64,000 nucleotides of DNA from Methyloprofundus sp. (lineage in GTDB: Bacteria > Pseudomonadota > Gammaproteobacteria > Methylococcales > Methylomonadaceae): positions 12,713 through 76,712 of the forward strand of contig JAQRMR010000103.1 of NCBI GenBank assembly GCA_028599115.1, given 5' to 3'. The notes beneath the pieces are model-generated. The model had not been told where the DNA came from, made no database searches, and was given only the letters and a program-made list of their open reading frames with translations. Position numbers and translations under genes: made by a program. Numbering within the stretch: position 1 is the stretch's first letter; each line of letters starts with the position of its first letter. This document shows positions 7,724 to 16,590 of the stretch, piece by piece.

Positions 7724-8998
7724 CTAGAATTGGTAGGCTACTTGTAAGGCATAAATATTCCAGTTTTTAGCAATACTTGTAATATCTGGATTATCAAAAG
7801 ATGAGAGTGTTGATGCACCTTGTACTCGATGATATTCAGCGCGCAGCATCCAATTTGGGGTAATATCCCAGCGAGTACCAAAAACAATATCTTGAGTATA
7901 GCCAATGTGGGCGGGTAAAAAAGGATTGGAAGCAGCAAGAGACTTTCCTTTGCGGTCACTAATATCTACTACACTAGAGTCATAGCGTAGTGTTAGTTGT
8001 ACATTATCTAGAATTCGGTAGCCTGTTTGTACATACCAATGTTCACCAATGGGGCTGCTATCTTGATGTATTGGGTCGTTATTAAAGTCATTCCATTGCA
8101 ATGCATATTCTGCTGTTAGGCTAAATTTTTCTCCATTGTATTGAGCAGATGCTATAAAAGAATTAATTTTGATCTCTAGTTCTTTATATGGGTCGGTAGC
8201 GGTGCCTTCATATGCAAGATTAAGGTTGACATAACTGAAAGCAAGAATATATTTTCCATTATTAATGTCGTAATTAATGTTGGCTAAATAACTAAGCTCA
8301 GAATATAGGTCGCCTTGTACATTAGGGTTGTTAGTGACAGCAAGTAACAATTCTTTATCAGCAGGGTTGCTTAATCCGATATTGAAAGTGAAAGTAAAGT
8401 CACCGTAGTCGGTATTATAATCAGAGTAAAATTGTCCGCCATCCATTGATATAAAAAGTGACCGAGAACGCTCAAAGTAAGCGAGAGGTAGAAAAATAGT
8501 TGGGTGCGTGGCGGCGACATCTCTAGTTTCATTGTATAACCCCCAAGGGTTTCTAATTCGACCAGTTCGCACGCCAAAACGGCCTTGCTGATGAATAAAA
8601 AACGTATAATCCATAAAGGCATAATCTAAGCTAAAGTCACCTTCACTGCCTGTGCTTTCACCAGCCCTTCTATAAAGGCCTTGTATTGCAAAGCTTAAAT
8701 TATTTAGTGCTTGATAAGAAAGATTAAGCCCGACTTCAGTTAGACCTGCAGAAACACTGTCTTTGCTTTTTCCGTAAACATTATTTCCGGAGCTGGAAAA
8801 TAAACCCTGACTAAAAAATCCATGTATTTGGAAATCATCCATCCACGGTTTTTTATAATTAGCCCAGTTAAAGGCTTCACTTATTTCGCTGTCTTCTATA
8901 GAGCTGCTAGCTATGTCATCCTCAGAAAAAACAGGTGTAGCCAGAAGCAGGAGGCAGCAGCTTAGACCGAGCAAAGAGACTGGAGAGAATTTATTCAT
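7724..8998 (-). CDS. outer-membrane beta-barrel (porin-like) protein
   Basis: I take the ATG at 8998, preceded by AAGGAG seven bases upstream; an in-frame start at 9025 lies inside the end of the upstream gene. The 424-residue product has a signal peptide (LLGLSCCLLLLATPVFS, cleaved near residue 26). The mature part has alternating polar and aromatic residues typical of beta-strands (LTLRYDSSVV, WMLRAEYHRV), and it ends in Phe (QVAYQF), the usual last residue of proteins inserted by the BAM machinery. The ligand is unknown. Its start overlaps the stop of the broken binding-protein gene (ATGAATAA), and the GGDEF-EAL gene follows after two bases, so the three genes form one transcription unit. 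Confidence 0.8.
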   Translation of the reverse strand: MNKFSPVSLLGLSCCLLLLATPVFSEDDIASSSIEDSEISEAFNWANYKKPWMDDFQIHGFFSQGLFSSSGNNVYGKSKDSVSAGLTEVGLNLSYQALNNLSFAIQGLYRRAGESTGSEGDFSLDYAFMDYTFFIHQQGRFGVRTGRIRNPWGLYNETRDVAATHPTIFLPLAYFERSRSLFISMDGGQFYSDYNTDYGDFTFTFNIGLSNPADKELLLAVTNNPNVQGDLYSELSYLANINYDINNGKYILAFSYVNLNLAYEGTATDPYKELEIKINSFIASAQYNGEKFSLTAEYALQWNDFNNDPIHQDSSPIGEHWYVQTGYRILDNVQLTLRYDSSVVDISDRKGKSLAASNPFLPAHIGYTQDIVFGTRWDITPNWMLRAEYHRVQGASTLSSFDNPDITSIAKNWNIYALQVAYQF

Positions 8999-9432
8999 CT
9001 TGTTCTCCTTGATCAATATAGCCAATAGAGTTTTTTGTTTGTTTGATGAGTTTTTGCATTTCAGTCATGGAGTCGACGGTAATTGGAGCTTGCCCAGTGC
9101 CTGTATAGGTTTTCCTATTCCATGTTCTGCGTAGTTGGTGGGGAAAAAGTTGTAGTTTTTCTTTTACAAAGCGCTTATGTAAAGGGTGGTCGTCTGGTAG
9201 CACAATAACTTAAATTCTTTCGCCATTGGGCCAATATAAGGTACGCATAGAAAAAATACTAGATAAATTAGTCAGTCAGTTTTTTTAGCTGCTCAGTATT
9301 TTCAGGGTGTGTAATAACCTCTAAAGCATGTGCGCTGTGGGGCGTAAGGGAGAATAATGAGCCGAGTAAAAGCAGGCAGAGTAGGAGCTGCTTATGATAT
9401 TTATTTATCTGCTTTTCTAGGAGAAGGCTCAT
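8991..9432 (-). pseudogene. broken short phosphate-binding-protein-like (PBP-like) secreted protein
   Basis: Reading from the ATG at 9432 gives a signal peptide (LLLCLLLLGSLFSLTPHSAHA) and then LEVITHPENTEQLKKLTD before a stop at 9270-9268. A tandem CTGA CTGA stands at 9279-9272; removing one copy joins this frame to NLSSIFSMRTLYWPNGERI. A second lesion, TAA at 9212-9210, interrupts that frame before VIVLPDDHPLHKRFVKE, FPHQLRRTW, TGTGQAPITV and NSIGYID. The repaired protein would be about 145 residues and matches a family of short PstS-like proteins (LxxIFxMRxxxWPdG, then LPDDHPLH and GTGQAP). A GTG at 9203 could still express the last 70 residues. The downstream barrel gene overlaps its stop codon. 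Confidence 0.8.
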
Positions 9433-9482
9433 GATTAGATTTAATCATTTTTACTGTTGAAATACAAAACTTTCTTTAGCTG

Positions 9483-9902
9483 TTAGTTTAGGCGTAATGC
9501 AACTTCTGAAAATTGATGATTATGAATTTTATAAGCACGAATTTCCATGACACCTTTTACATTAAGGGAAATAATTAAGTAAAGTGCTTCAGGGTAACTC
9601 GCTTGCTCTAAATCAGTTTTAGAGGGGATAGCTGGCGCTGTGGGGTGAGAGTGATAAATAGCAAAAAGCTGTTCATTGTTGTTGCGCATCTCAGCCATTG
9701 CATGAATTTGTTGTCCGGCATCTAAGTTAAAAAAAGTTGCCGGAGTATTAGAGGTGTTTTTAATGGGGTAGCTACGCTGTGGGATATCCTTTTTACTACT
9801 AATCAGTCCGCAGACCTCTTCATTAGGTGTTTGTTGTGCATGATGCAATAAATTCTGCACAATTTTTCTAGGGATAGCAACTTCTACGAAAGAGTCATTC
9901 AT
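9483..9902 (-). CDS. JAMM/Mov34-family metalloprotease-like protein
   Basis: The zinc motif of JAMM isopeptidases is complete: Glu in EEVCGLIS, then HSHPTAPAIPSKTD (HxHPxxPxxPSxxD). Family members of this size (about 140 residues) cleave a sulfur-carrier or ubiquitin-like protein from its cargo, as Mec does with CysO. The start is uncertain. The ATG at 9902 gives MNDSFVEVAIPRK, the position where the family begins, but has no good ribosome binding site; it lies 17 bases after the prmC stop, so coupling is possible. In-frame ATG 9947 and GTG 9956 overlap the end of prmC. It is the last gene of hemA-prfA-prmC. An E1-like moeB sits about 9 kb away, and the two could act on the same carrier protein. 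Confidence 0.82.
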   Translation of the reverse strand: MNDSFVEVAIPRKIVQNLLHHAQQTPNEEVCGLISSKKDIPQRSYPIKNTSNTPATFFNLDAGQQIHAMAEMRNNNEQLFAIYHSHPTAPAIPSKTDLEQASYPEALYLIISLNVKGVMEIRAYKIHNHQFSEVALRLN

Positions 9903-9921
9903 AATATAAAAGGTGTTGGGT

Positions 9922-10770
9922 TTAACTGGTAGGTTGCCATTGTGCATAACTAACACGCGCTTGACCAGCGAGATCAGGCAGGCAGTGAATATTGCTATAG
10001 TGCTGTGCTGTTAATATTTCATGTACGGGTTGTTGTTGGTCATAACCATGCTCTAAAATTAAATAGCCATTGGGTTTTAAAAAGTCTTTGCTTTGTTTTG
10101 CAATCGACATAATATCTTGTAAGCCATGATTTTCAGCAACTAAAGCCGTACTGGGTTCAAAGCGCACATCGCCCTGCTGTAAATGTGGGTCAGCCGGATT
10201 TATATAAGGGGGGTTACTGAGAATAAAATTGAACTGCTGTTGTGGTACTTGTGCAAACCAATCACTTTGGATAAATTCAATATTTTTTGTATTATTTAGT
10301 GTGGCATTTTGTTGCGCTACCGCGAGTGCTTCTGAACTTTTATCCACGGCTATGACTTGCGCTGATTTGAACTCTGCTGCTAATGTGATTGCAATAATAC
10401 CTGAGCCAGTGCCTAAATCAAGTAAAGACATGTTAGGTGTTTTAGGGATTAAATCAAAACAAAGCTCGATGAGAGTTTCTGTTTCAGGGCGCGGAATAAG
10501 CACGGCTGGTGTGGTGATGAAATCACGGGACCAAAATTCGCGTTTTCCTGTGAGGTAAGCAATAGGCAGTCCTTGTAAGCGCTGATCAAAGAGTTGTTTA
10601 AATTGTTTTAATTGCTCATCAGTTAGTTTTTTTTCTGGCCAGGCGCGTAAATGGCTACGGTCTTTGTTAAGGGTATGGCAAAGTAAAATTTCAACATCAA
10701 GCTGTGCAGAATCGGAGCTAGCTTGTAATTGCCGGCTAGATTCTGCTAGTAGGCTTTGTATGTCAGGCAT
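9922..10770 (-). CDS. prmC: peptide chain release factor N5-glutamine methyltransferase PrmC
   Basis: This 282-residue SAM-dependent enzyme methylates the Gln of the GGQ motif in release factors 1 and 2. The SAM loop LLDLGTGSGIIAITLA lies near residue 116, and the catalytic NPPY motif is present (LSNPPYINPADPHL near residue 185). The N-terminal helical domain binds the release factor. Length is close to E. coli PrmC. It lies eight bases after prfA, its substrate gene, an arrangement conserved across proteobacteria. Confidence 0.95.
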   Translation of the reverse strand: MPDIQSLLAESSRQLQASSDSAQLDVEILLCHTLNKDRSHLRAWPEKKLTDEQLKQFKQLFDQRLQGLPIAYLTGKREFWSRDFITTPAVLIPRPETETLIELCFDLIPKTPNMSLLDLGTGSGIIAITLAAEFKSAQVIAVDKSSEALAVAQQNATLNNTKNIEFIQSDWFAQVPQQQFNFILSNPPYINPADPHLQQGDVRFEPSTALVAENHGLQDIMSIAKQSKDFLKPNGYLILEHGYDQQQPVHEILTAQHYSNIHCLPDLAGQARVSYAQWQPTS

Positions 10771-10778
10771 AAATAGAT

Positions 10779-11867
10779 CTAGCCTTCTTCTCCGAGCTGG
10801 GTAAGTTGCTCGGCTTGGTGTTCACTAATTAATGGGTTAATAATATGCTCTAGTCCGCCTTGCATAATTTCATCAAGCTTATATAAGGTTAGGTTTATAC
10901 GGTGATCGGTTACACGGCCTTGAGGGTAATTGTAAGTGCGTATGCGTTCAGAACGATCACCACTACCGACTTGTAATTTTCTGTTTTCTGAGTTTTCTGC
11001 GTGTTGTTTATCTTGCTGCGCAGACAGTAGGCGTGATTGTAAAACCGATAAAGCTTGTGCTTTGTTTTTATGTTGTGATCGACCATCCTGACACTCAACA
11101 ACAAGCCCTGTTGGTAAATGAGTTACACGAATAGCGGAATCAGTTTTATTCACATGCTGCCCACCTGCGCCTGATGCACGGAAGGTGTCAATACGTAAAT
11201 CGCTAGGGTTGATGTCAATATTATCGATTTCAGCTGCTTCAGGCATGATGGCAACAGTACAAGCTGAGGTATGCACACGGCCCTGAGATTCAGTTTCAGG
11301 TACGCGTTGCACACGGTGCGCACCTGACTCAAATTTAAGTTTTGAATAAACGTCTGTGCCAGTAATACGCAAGATGACTTCCCTGAAGCCACCATGCTCA
11401 CCGCGTGTTTCACTGGTTGTTTCTATCTTCCAGCCCTGAGATTCTGCGAAACGTGTATACATACGCGCTAAGTCACCAGAGAAAATAGCCGCTTCATCGC
11501 CACCAGTTCCTGCTCGTACTTCTAAATAGATATTACGGTCGTCATTAGGGTCACGAGGCAATAGTAAGATTTGCAATTCGCTTTCCAGTTTTTCTTGTAT
11601 AGCTTTGGCTTCACTGATTTCTTCTTGTGCCATTTCGCGCATTTCATCATCGTCTTCAGCGAGCATTTCTTGAGCAGCATTGATGCTTTCTTCTGCTTCA
11701 ATATAGTCGTTGTAGCAATCAACTAAAGGGTTAATTTGTGCGTATTCTTGGCTTAAAGCGCGAAATTGATTTTGGTCGTTCTGGATTTCAGGTTGCGAAA
11801 GAAGTACCGCGATTTCATCAAAACGATCGTGGAGATTTTCTAATTTAATTTTTATAGATGCTTTCAT
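10779..11867 (-). CDS. prfA: peptide chain release factor 1
   Basis: RF1 reads UAA and UAG stop codons and triggers peptide release. The 362-residue product carries GGQ ([16 protein letters not shown] near residue 232), whose Gln is the PrmC target, and the codon-reading tripeptide PxT as PET ([16 protein letters not shown]), where E. coli has PAT. The acidic coiled N-terminal domain is intact. Gene order hemA-prfA-prmC with two- and eight-base gaps indicates one operon. Confidence 0.97.
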   Translation of the reverse strand: MKASIKIKLENLHDRFDEIAVLLSQPEIQNDQNQFRALSQEYAQINPLVDCYNDYIEAEESINAAQEMLAEDDDEMREMAQEEISEAKAIQEKLESELQILLLPRDPNDDRNIYLEVRAGTGGDEAAIFSGDLARMYTRFAESQGWKIETTSETRGEHGGFREVILRITGTDVYSKLKFESGAHRVQRVPETESQGRVHTSACTVAIMPEAAEIDNIDINPSDLRIDTFRASGAGGQHVNKTDSAIRVTHLPTGLVVECQDGRSQHKNKAQALSVLQSRLLSAQQDKQHAENSENRKLQVGSGDRSERIRTYNYPQGRVTDHRINLTLYKLDEIMQGGLEHIINPLISEHQAEQLTQLGEEG

Positions 11868-11869
11868 GC

Positions 11870-13123
11870 TTAATCGGGTAGGTTAAATATTTCTCTCGCT
11901 GCGTCAATTAGGTCATGACGTTCATTTTCGCTAGCACTTCTAAGCTGGGCGCAGGGAGTATGGATTAATTTATTGGTTAATGTGTGAGCGAGCTGCTTTA
12001 ATACGGCTTCCGGTGCCGTGCCATTTTTTAAAGAAGCAAGTGCTTTAGTCAAGCTTTCTTGTTGTAACTGAGTCGCTTGAGCACGGTAATCAACAATGGT
12101 TGACTGGCTAGTTTGAGAGCGCACCCACGATGTGAAGTGTTCTACGCGGGCATCAATGATTTCTTCGGCTTGTTCAGCAGCCAATTTGCGAGAATTTAAA
12201 TTATCATTAATGATGTTTTGTAGGTCATCAACGGTGTATAAATAAACATCATTCAGCTTGGCAACTTCGGGTTCAATATCACGAGGGACAGCAAGGTCAA
12301 CCATAAACATAGGTTTATGTTTGCGCTGTTTAATAGCGCTTTCAACAAGGCCTTTGCCTAAAATGGGCAGTTGACTAGCGGTGGATGAGACGAGAATGTC
12401 GGCTTCAGCAATATGGTGGGGTAAGTCTGATAAAGGAATTGCGTAGCCGTCAAATTGGTTGGCTAAGGCATGTGCTTTTTCATAAGTACGATTGGCAATG
12501 ATAATGCGTTTAATACCATTTTGGTGTAGATGGCGCGCAGTTAGCTCAATTGTTTCGCCGGCACCAATGAGTACAGCTGTTTGCTGACCTAAATCATCGA
12601 AGATTTGTTTACTGAGCTGTACGGCGGCAAAGGCAACAGAAACGGAGCTGGAGCCAATTTCCGTATCAGTACGCACTTTTTTTGCTGTTGAAAAGGTGTG
12701 CTGAAATAGCTTGTCGAGGTCTTTGCCTAGGGTGCCTGCATTATTCGCTGTTTGGTAGGCTGTTTTAATTTGCCCTAAAATTTGCGGCTCGCCTAAAATC
12801 ATCGATTCTAAGCCGCTAGCAACGCGAAAGATATGACGAATCAGTGCGCTATCAGTGTGGGTGTATAAGTAAGGTTGAAAATCAGCAGGGGTGATTTTGT
12901 GGTGTTGTGCGATCCACTCAATAACAGGAGATGCATTGTTGTCTTGAAGAGTGCAGTATATTTCAGTGCGGTTACAAGTGGATAAGATGGCTGCTTCTGA
13001 TATAGTTGCTTGGTTCCATAGGTCTTTTACGGCCGCCCCTAGTGTTTCAGCCGGAAACGCTAGGCGCTCTCGAATGGAAACAGGTGCTGTTGTATAATTA
13101 ATACCGAGCGCAAGAAAAGTCAT
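11870..13123 (-). CDS. hemA: glutamyl-tRNA reductase
   Basis: HemA reduces glutamyl-tRNA(Glu) to glutamate-1-semialdehyde, the first step of the C5 route to haem. The 417-residue protein has the catalytic Cys in [11 protein letters not shown] (near residue 50), the [15 protein letters not shown] stretch, an NADPH-binding loop ([16 protein letters not shown]), and the C-terminal dimerisation helix. Length matches E. coli (418). It is first in the minus-strand operon and diverges from the TPR lipoprotein gene; the shared gap 13124-13301 must hold both promoters, but I cannot fix the hemA promoter by eye. Confidence 0.96.
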   Translation of the reverse strand: MTFLALGINYTTAPVSIRERLAFPAETLGAAVKDLWNQATISEAAILSTCNRTEIYCTLQDNNASPVIEWIAQHHKITPADFQPYLYTHTDSALIRHIFRVASGLESMILGEPQILGQIKTAYQTANNAGTLGKDLDKLFQHTFSTAKKVRTDTEIGSSSVSVAFAAVQLSKQIFDDLGQQTAVLIGAGETIELTARHLHQNGIKRIIIANRTYEKAHALANQFDGYAIPLSDLPHHIAEADILVSSTASQLPILGKGLVESAIKQRKHKPMFMVDLAVPRDIEPEVAKLNDVYLYTVDDLQNIINDNLNSRKLAAEQAEEIIDARVEHFTSWVRSQTSQSTIVDYRAQATQLQQESLTKALASLKNGTAPEAVLKQLAHTLTNKLIHTPCAQLRSASENERHDLIDAAREIFNLPD

Positions 13124-13192
13124 TAATGCCTGTTGAAGTTAAGGGGTGCGTAAAATTAATGCTAAAGGGAAGCTTCTATTCTAAGGAGTTTT

Positions 13193-13228
13193 ATGGATTT
13201 AGCCAAATTGAATGCTTATTTTAAATAA
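13193..13228 (+). CDS. possible 11-codon leader ORF
   Basis: AAGGAG stands four bases before an ATG that opens MDLAKLNAYFK and a stop. The ribosome binding site is better than that of the gene downstream. No terminator or codon bias that would identify an attenuator is seen. It could be a leader peptide for the lipoprotein gene starting 73 bases on, a decayed gene start, or chance. Confidence 0.2.
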   Translation: MDLAKLNAYFK

Positions 13229-13301
13229 AGTTATTAAGAAAAATACAGCATAATAGTGCTTATATTTAATCAATTACAATCTTAGTCATTAAGGAATTTC
13301 A

Positions 13302-15029
13302 TTGAAAGTTTTAAAACTCGTCGTGATAAATTGTTGCTTCCTATTAGCTGCTTGTGCTGATTTCAAACTGATGGAGCAAAGTGAAGCACCTGTTGCTGTT
13401 AAGGAAGTAGAGGAAAAAAGTCAGGCTGTTGAAAGTAAGACGGCAATCAACCCCAAGGTGATGTTTTTATTACTGACCTCGGAGTTAGCTGGGCAGCGAG
13501 GGGAGTATCGGCTTGCACTTGACGGGTATTTGCGTGCTGCAGCAATAACGAATGATTTAGAGGTGGTAAAACGAGCATCAAGTATTGCGGTTTTTTTGCA
13601 AGATGAGAAAAAATTAGAAGAAGCGGTAGCTTATTGGCTGATGATTGATGCTAATGATTTGGAGGCTAGGCAGCTAAAAGCTATTGCCGCGATTCAAGCG
13701 GGGAAAAATAGTATTGCAATTGAGCAAATTAATTTTGTTTTGGCTAATGCGCCGAATGACTTTAATTTGCGCATGCAAGTGATTATGAAAAGTTTGCGTA
13801 AACCAAAAGCTGTGCAAGTGGCTTATGACGTTTTTTCTGAATTAAGTTTGCAGCATCCTGCTAATGAAAGCTTCTATTTTGTCAGGGCTTATGTGGATTA
13901 TCAGGCTAAGCGATTTTCGCAAGCGCAAAAAAATATTGATCAAGCATTAGCAATTAAAGAGGATTGGGTTAAGGCGTTATTGCTGCAAGGACAGATTTTT
14001 ATTAGCCAGAATAAATTAGCGCTAGCCACGGAGTCATTACAACAAGCCGTTGCTAAAAAAGAAAATACTAAGATTAGTGAGCAGATAGTTCAGTTGCTAA
14101 TCAATCAAACTCGATTTGAAGAAGCTTTAAAGATTTTAAAAGATTTGCAAGAGAAAGCGCCGAGCGATAATGCTATAAAGATACGAATTTCTTTGGTGTT
14201 ACTGCAAATTAATAAGGTGCATGAAGATGCGGAGGTGTTGCTGCTTGAGTTAGTTGAGTCCCCAGCTTATAAAAATCAGGCTAGCTATTATTTAGGTCGA
14301 ATAGCAGCGAGCAAGAGACAGAATCAAACGGCAATTAATTGGTTTAACTCGGTCGGGGAAGGTAAGTATCAGTATGAAGCGAAGGTCAGTGTGGTTTTGT
14401 TGTTGATGAAAACTCCAGATTTAGCTGAAGCACTAACCCATGTGCGCATAATAAAAAGTCAGCATCCAAATAAACTGAGTGAATTAACGCTGATTGAGTC
14501 GGAAGTATTAAGTAGAGGGAAAGACTATCAGCAAGCTTATGACGTATTAAGCGGTGCTTTACTAAAGGATGCTGAGAATTCGGATATTTTGCATGCGCGT
14601 GCATTAATTGCTGAAAAATTAGGCAATATGAAAGCGCTAGAAGAGGACTTGAAGTATATTTTGGAAAAAAAGCCTAATGATGCCACTGCGTTAAATGCAT
14701 TGGGGTATACCTTGGTAGATAAAACAACTCGATATCAAGAGGCAAGACTATATATCGAAAGAGCGTTAGCTGTTAAACCTAATGAGGCTGTTTTTATCGA
14801 TAGCTATGGCTGGCTATTTTATAAAATGGGCGATTACGTAGCAGCAAGAAAGTATTTAGAAAAAGCTTATGCCATGGTACCTCAGGCGGAAATTGCAGGA
14901 CATTTGGTAGAGGTATATGTGGCACTTAATGAAGTTGAGCTAGCGAAAGACTTGCTGAGTGAAGCGTTGAAAATGAATAAGAATGATGAGTACTTGTTGC
15001 TATTAAAAAAACAGTTATTAAAGGATTAA
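13302..15029 (+). CDS. TPR-repeat outer-membrane lipoprotein
   Basis: The start is TTG, set by AAGGAA five bases upstream and by the lipoprotein signal peptide that follows (lipobox LAAC, Cys18). Ala at position +2 after Cys points to the outer membrane. The remaining 557 residues form an array of tetratricopeptide repeats (for example ALNALGYTLVDKTTRYQEAR and YGWLFYKMGDYVAARKYLEK, the consensus most visible in the C-terminal third). Proteins of this type commonly lie next to lolB-ispE in gammaproteobacteria. They probably act as assembly scaffolds in the periplasm, but the specific role is not known to me. It ends seven bases before lolB. Confidence 0.8.
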   Translation: MKVLKLVVINCCFLLAACADFKLMEQSEAPVAVKEVEEKSQAVESKTAINPKVMFLLLTSELAGQRGEYRLALDGYLRAAAITNDLEVVKRASSIAVFLQDEKKLEEAVAYWLMIDANDLEARQLKAIAAIQAGKNSIAIEQINFVLANAPNDFNLRMQVIMKSLRKPKAVQVAYDVFSELSLQHPANESFYFVRAYVDYQAKRFSQAQKNIDQALAIKEDWVKALLLQGQIFISQNKLALATESLQQAVAKKENTKISEQIVQLLINQTRFEEALKILKDLQEKAPSDNAIKIRISLVLLQINKVHEDAEVLLLELVESPAYKNQASYYLGRIAASKRQNQTAINWFNSVGEGKYQYEAKVSVVLLLMKTPDLAEALTHVRIIKSQHPNKLSELTLIESEVLSRGKDYQQAYDVLSGALLKDAENSDILHARALIAEKLGNMKALEEDLKYILEKKPNDATALNALGYTLVDKTTRYQEARLYIERALAVKPNEAVFIDSYGWLFYKMGDYVAARKYLEKAYAMVPQAEIAGHLVEVYVALNEVELAKDLLSEALKMNKNDEYLLLLKKQLLKD

Positions 15030-15036
15030 TTAGTTT

Positions 15037-15588
15037 ATGCGGCTATTGCTAATAGGCTGGGTGATATTACTTGGCGCTTGTGCGCCCATTACTCACTTGG
15101 ATGAGCAAGTGGCGTGGCAGGGTCATAAAAGTGATATAGAAATAAAGCAGTGGCAATTACAAGGGCGATTGTTAATTAGGACTGATGATGTTTTAAATGC
15201 TCATATAAGTTGGCAGCATAAGGGTGAGCAAGATGCGATAAGCTTGTTTGGTGCTTTAGGGCTGGGAAAGAGAAAAATTGAGATTAATGGGGATAATATA
15301 TCTTTAGATAGCGGTGACGGAGAAAAGCTGAGGTCAAATGATGTTGACGGCTTTATGAGGCGGCAGCTTGGCTTTGATGTACCAGTAACAGCATTAAGGC
15401 GCTGGGTATTGGGGTTGCCTGTAAAAAACAGCTCAATAATAAAAATTAAAAATGGTTTTGAACAGCTAGGCTGGCGTATAGAAACTAGTCGCTATAAAGC
15501 AACAATAATTGGTGTGATGCCGCATAAGCTGAAAATTAAAAAAAATAAAATAAAATTAACCCTAATAATAGATCGGTGGGAAAGGTAA
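15037..15588 (+). CDS. lolB: outer-membrane lipoprotein receptor LolB
   Basis: LolB accepts lipoproteins from the carrier LolA and inserts them into the outer membrane. The 183-residue protein has a lipoprotein signal peptide (lipobox LGAC, Cys15, no Asp at +2), the WQLQGRLLIR strand, and the RRWVLGLPV segment typical of the family. It is shorter than E. coli LolB (207) but keeps the whole core. The stop codon overlaps the ATG of ispE by one base, the standard lolB-ispE arrangement. Confidence 0.88.
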   Translation: MRLLLIGWVILLGACAPITHLDEQVAWQGHKSDIEIKQWQLQGRLLIRTDDVLNAHISWQHKGEQDAISLFGALGLGKRKIEINGDNISLDSGDGEKLRSNDVDGFMRRQLGFDVPVTALRRWVLGLPVKNSSIIKIKNGFEQLGWRIETSRYKATIIGVMPHKLKIKKNKIKLTLIIDRWER

Positions 15589-16466
15589 TGTCTGAACAAG
15601 TTAACGCTAAAAAAGGCTGGGGAATTAGGTGGTCGGCCCCAGCAAAATTAAATTTAATGCTGAGTATTACTGGCAGGCGAGAGGATGGCTATCATTTGCT
15701 GCAGACGGTATTTCAGTTAATTGATATAACGGATGGGCTAATATTTACTGAATCTGCCGATAATGATGTGCATTTAAAAAATCCTATAGCGGGTGTAAAG
15801 GAATCTGATGATCTGACTGTACGGGCTGCCAATATCCTCAAGCAAGAAACGGGGTATAAAGGCGGGGTGAACATCGAAATGGAGAAAAATTTACCTATGG
15901 GCGGTGGGCTCGGCGGAGGTAGTTCAGATGCTGCCACTGTTTTGGTGGTGTTAAATAAATTGTGGGGCTTGGATTTATCGACAAAAAGGTTGATTGAGCT
16001 CGGTGTGCAGCTGGGTGCTGATGTCCCTGTTTTTGTTAATGGAACGAGCGTCTGGGCTGAAGGTGTGGGTGAAGAATTAACTCCGATTGCCTTGCCTAAA
16101 GCTTGGTATGTGGTTGTAAAACCAAAGTGTCATGTTGATACAGGAGAAATATTTTCAGCAAAAGGATTGACACGGGATAGTAAATCAATCAAAATGGCCG
16201 ACTTTGATGCAGGACAGATTAGAAATGACTGTTCGGAAGTTGTCAGAAAGCTTTATTCAGAAGTGGATGAAGCGTTAAAAGAATTGGATGCTTATGGAAA
16301 AGCAAGATTAACAGGAACAGGAGCATGTGTTTTTGTACAATTCGATAATGAAGAGCAAGCAAAGGAAGTATTTCAGTCTTTGCCTTCGGAAAGGGAAAAA
16401 TATTTAACGCAAGGATTAGCAAATTCACCATTGCAGGATGAAATGAGTGAAATCTTTAGTATCTAA
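15588..16466 (+). CDS. ispE: 4-diphosphocytidyl-2-C-methyl-D-erythritol kinase
   Basis: IspE phosphorylates the 2-hydroxyl of CDP-methylerythritol in the non-mevalonate isoprenoid pathway. The 292-residue protein has the substrate segment APAKLNLML and GREDGYH-like RREDGYHLLQT, the GHMP-kinase ATP loop PMGGGLGGGSSDAA near residue 104, and the C-terminal LTGTGACVF. I chose the ATG at 15588, with GGGAAAGG just upstream; a GTG at 15576 in frame adds four residues. It overlaps lolB by one base, and tRNA-Gln follows after four bases. Confidence 0.95.
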   Translation: MSEQVNAKKGWGIRWSAPAKLNLMLSITGRREDGYHLLQTVFQLIDITDGLIFTESADNDVHLKNPIAGVKESDDLTVRAANILKQETGYKGGVNIEMEKNLPMGGGLGGGSSDAATVLVVLNKLWGLDLSTKRLIELGVQLGADVPVFVNGTSVWAEGVGEELTPIALPKAWYVVVKPKCHVDTGEIFSAKGLTRDSKSIKMADFDAGQIRNDCSEVVRKLYSEVDEALKELDAYGKARLTGTGACVFVQFDNEEQAKEVFQSLPSEREKYLTQGLANSPLQDEMSEIFSI

Positions 16467-16470
16467 AAAT

Positions 16471-16545
16471 TGGGCTGTCGCCAAGCGGTAAGGCACGGGG
16501 TTTTGATCTCCGCATACCCAGGTTCGAATCCTGGCAGCCCAGCCA
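16471..16545 (+). tRNA. tRNA-Gln (UUG)
   Basis: Acceptor arms TGGGCTG / CAGCCCA pair, the T-arm reads GGTTCGAATCC, the anticodon loop TTTTGAT gives TTG, and CCA is encoded at 16543-16545. It lies between ispE and prs as in E. coli relatives, so it is probably transcribed with ispE. Confidence 0.96.
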
Positions 16546-16590
16546 ATTTCTCCTATATTAAATCAAATAATTACTAAATCAAGGTGCTCC

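Noticed and set aside
9268-9288. Programmed frameshift at the A7 run (CTA AAA AAA CTG) in the binding-protein gene
   Set aside because: A -1 shift reaches a TGA within three codons and a +1 shift on the A-run meets TGA at once. Only removal of the CTGA duplication joins the frames, and a second stop remains downstream, so mutation is the better explanation.
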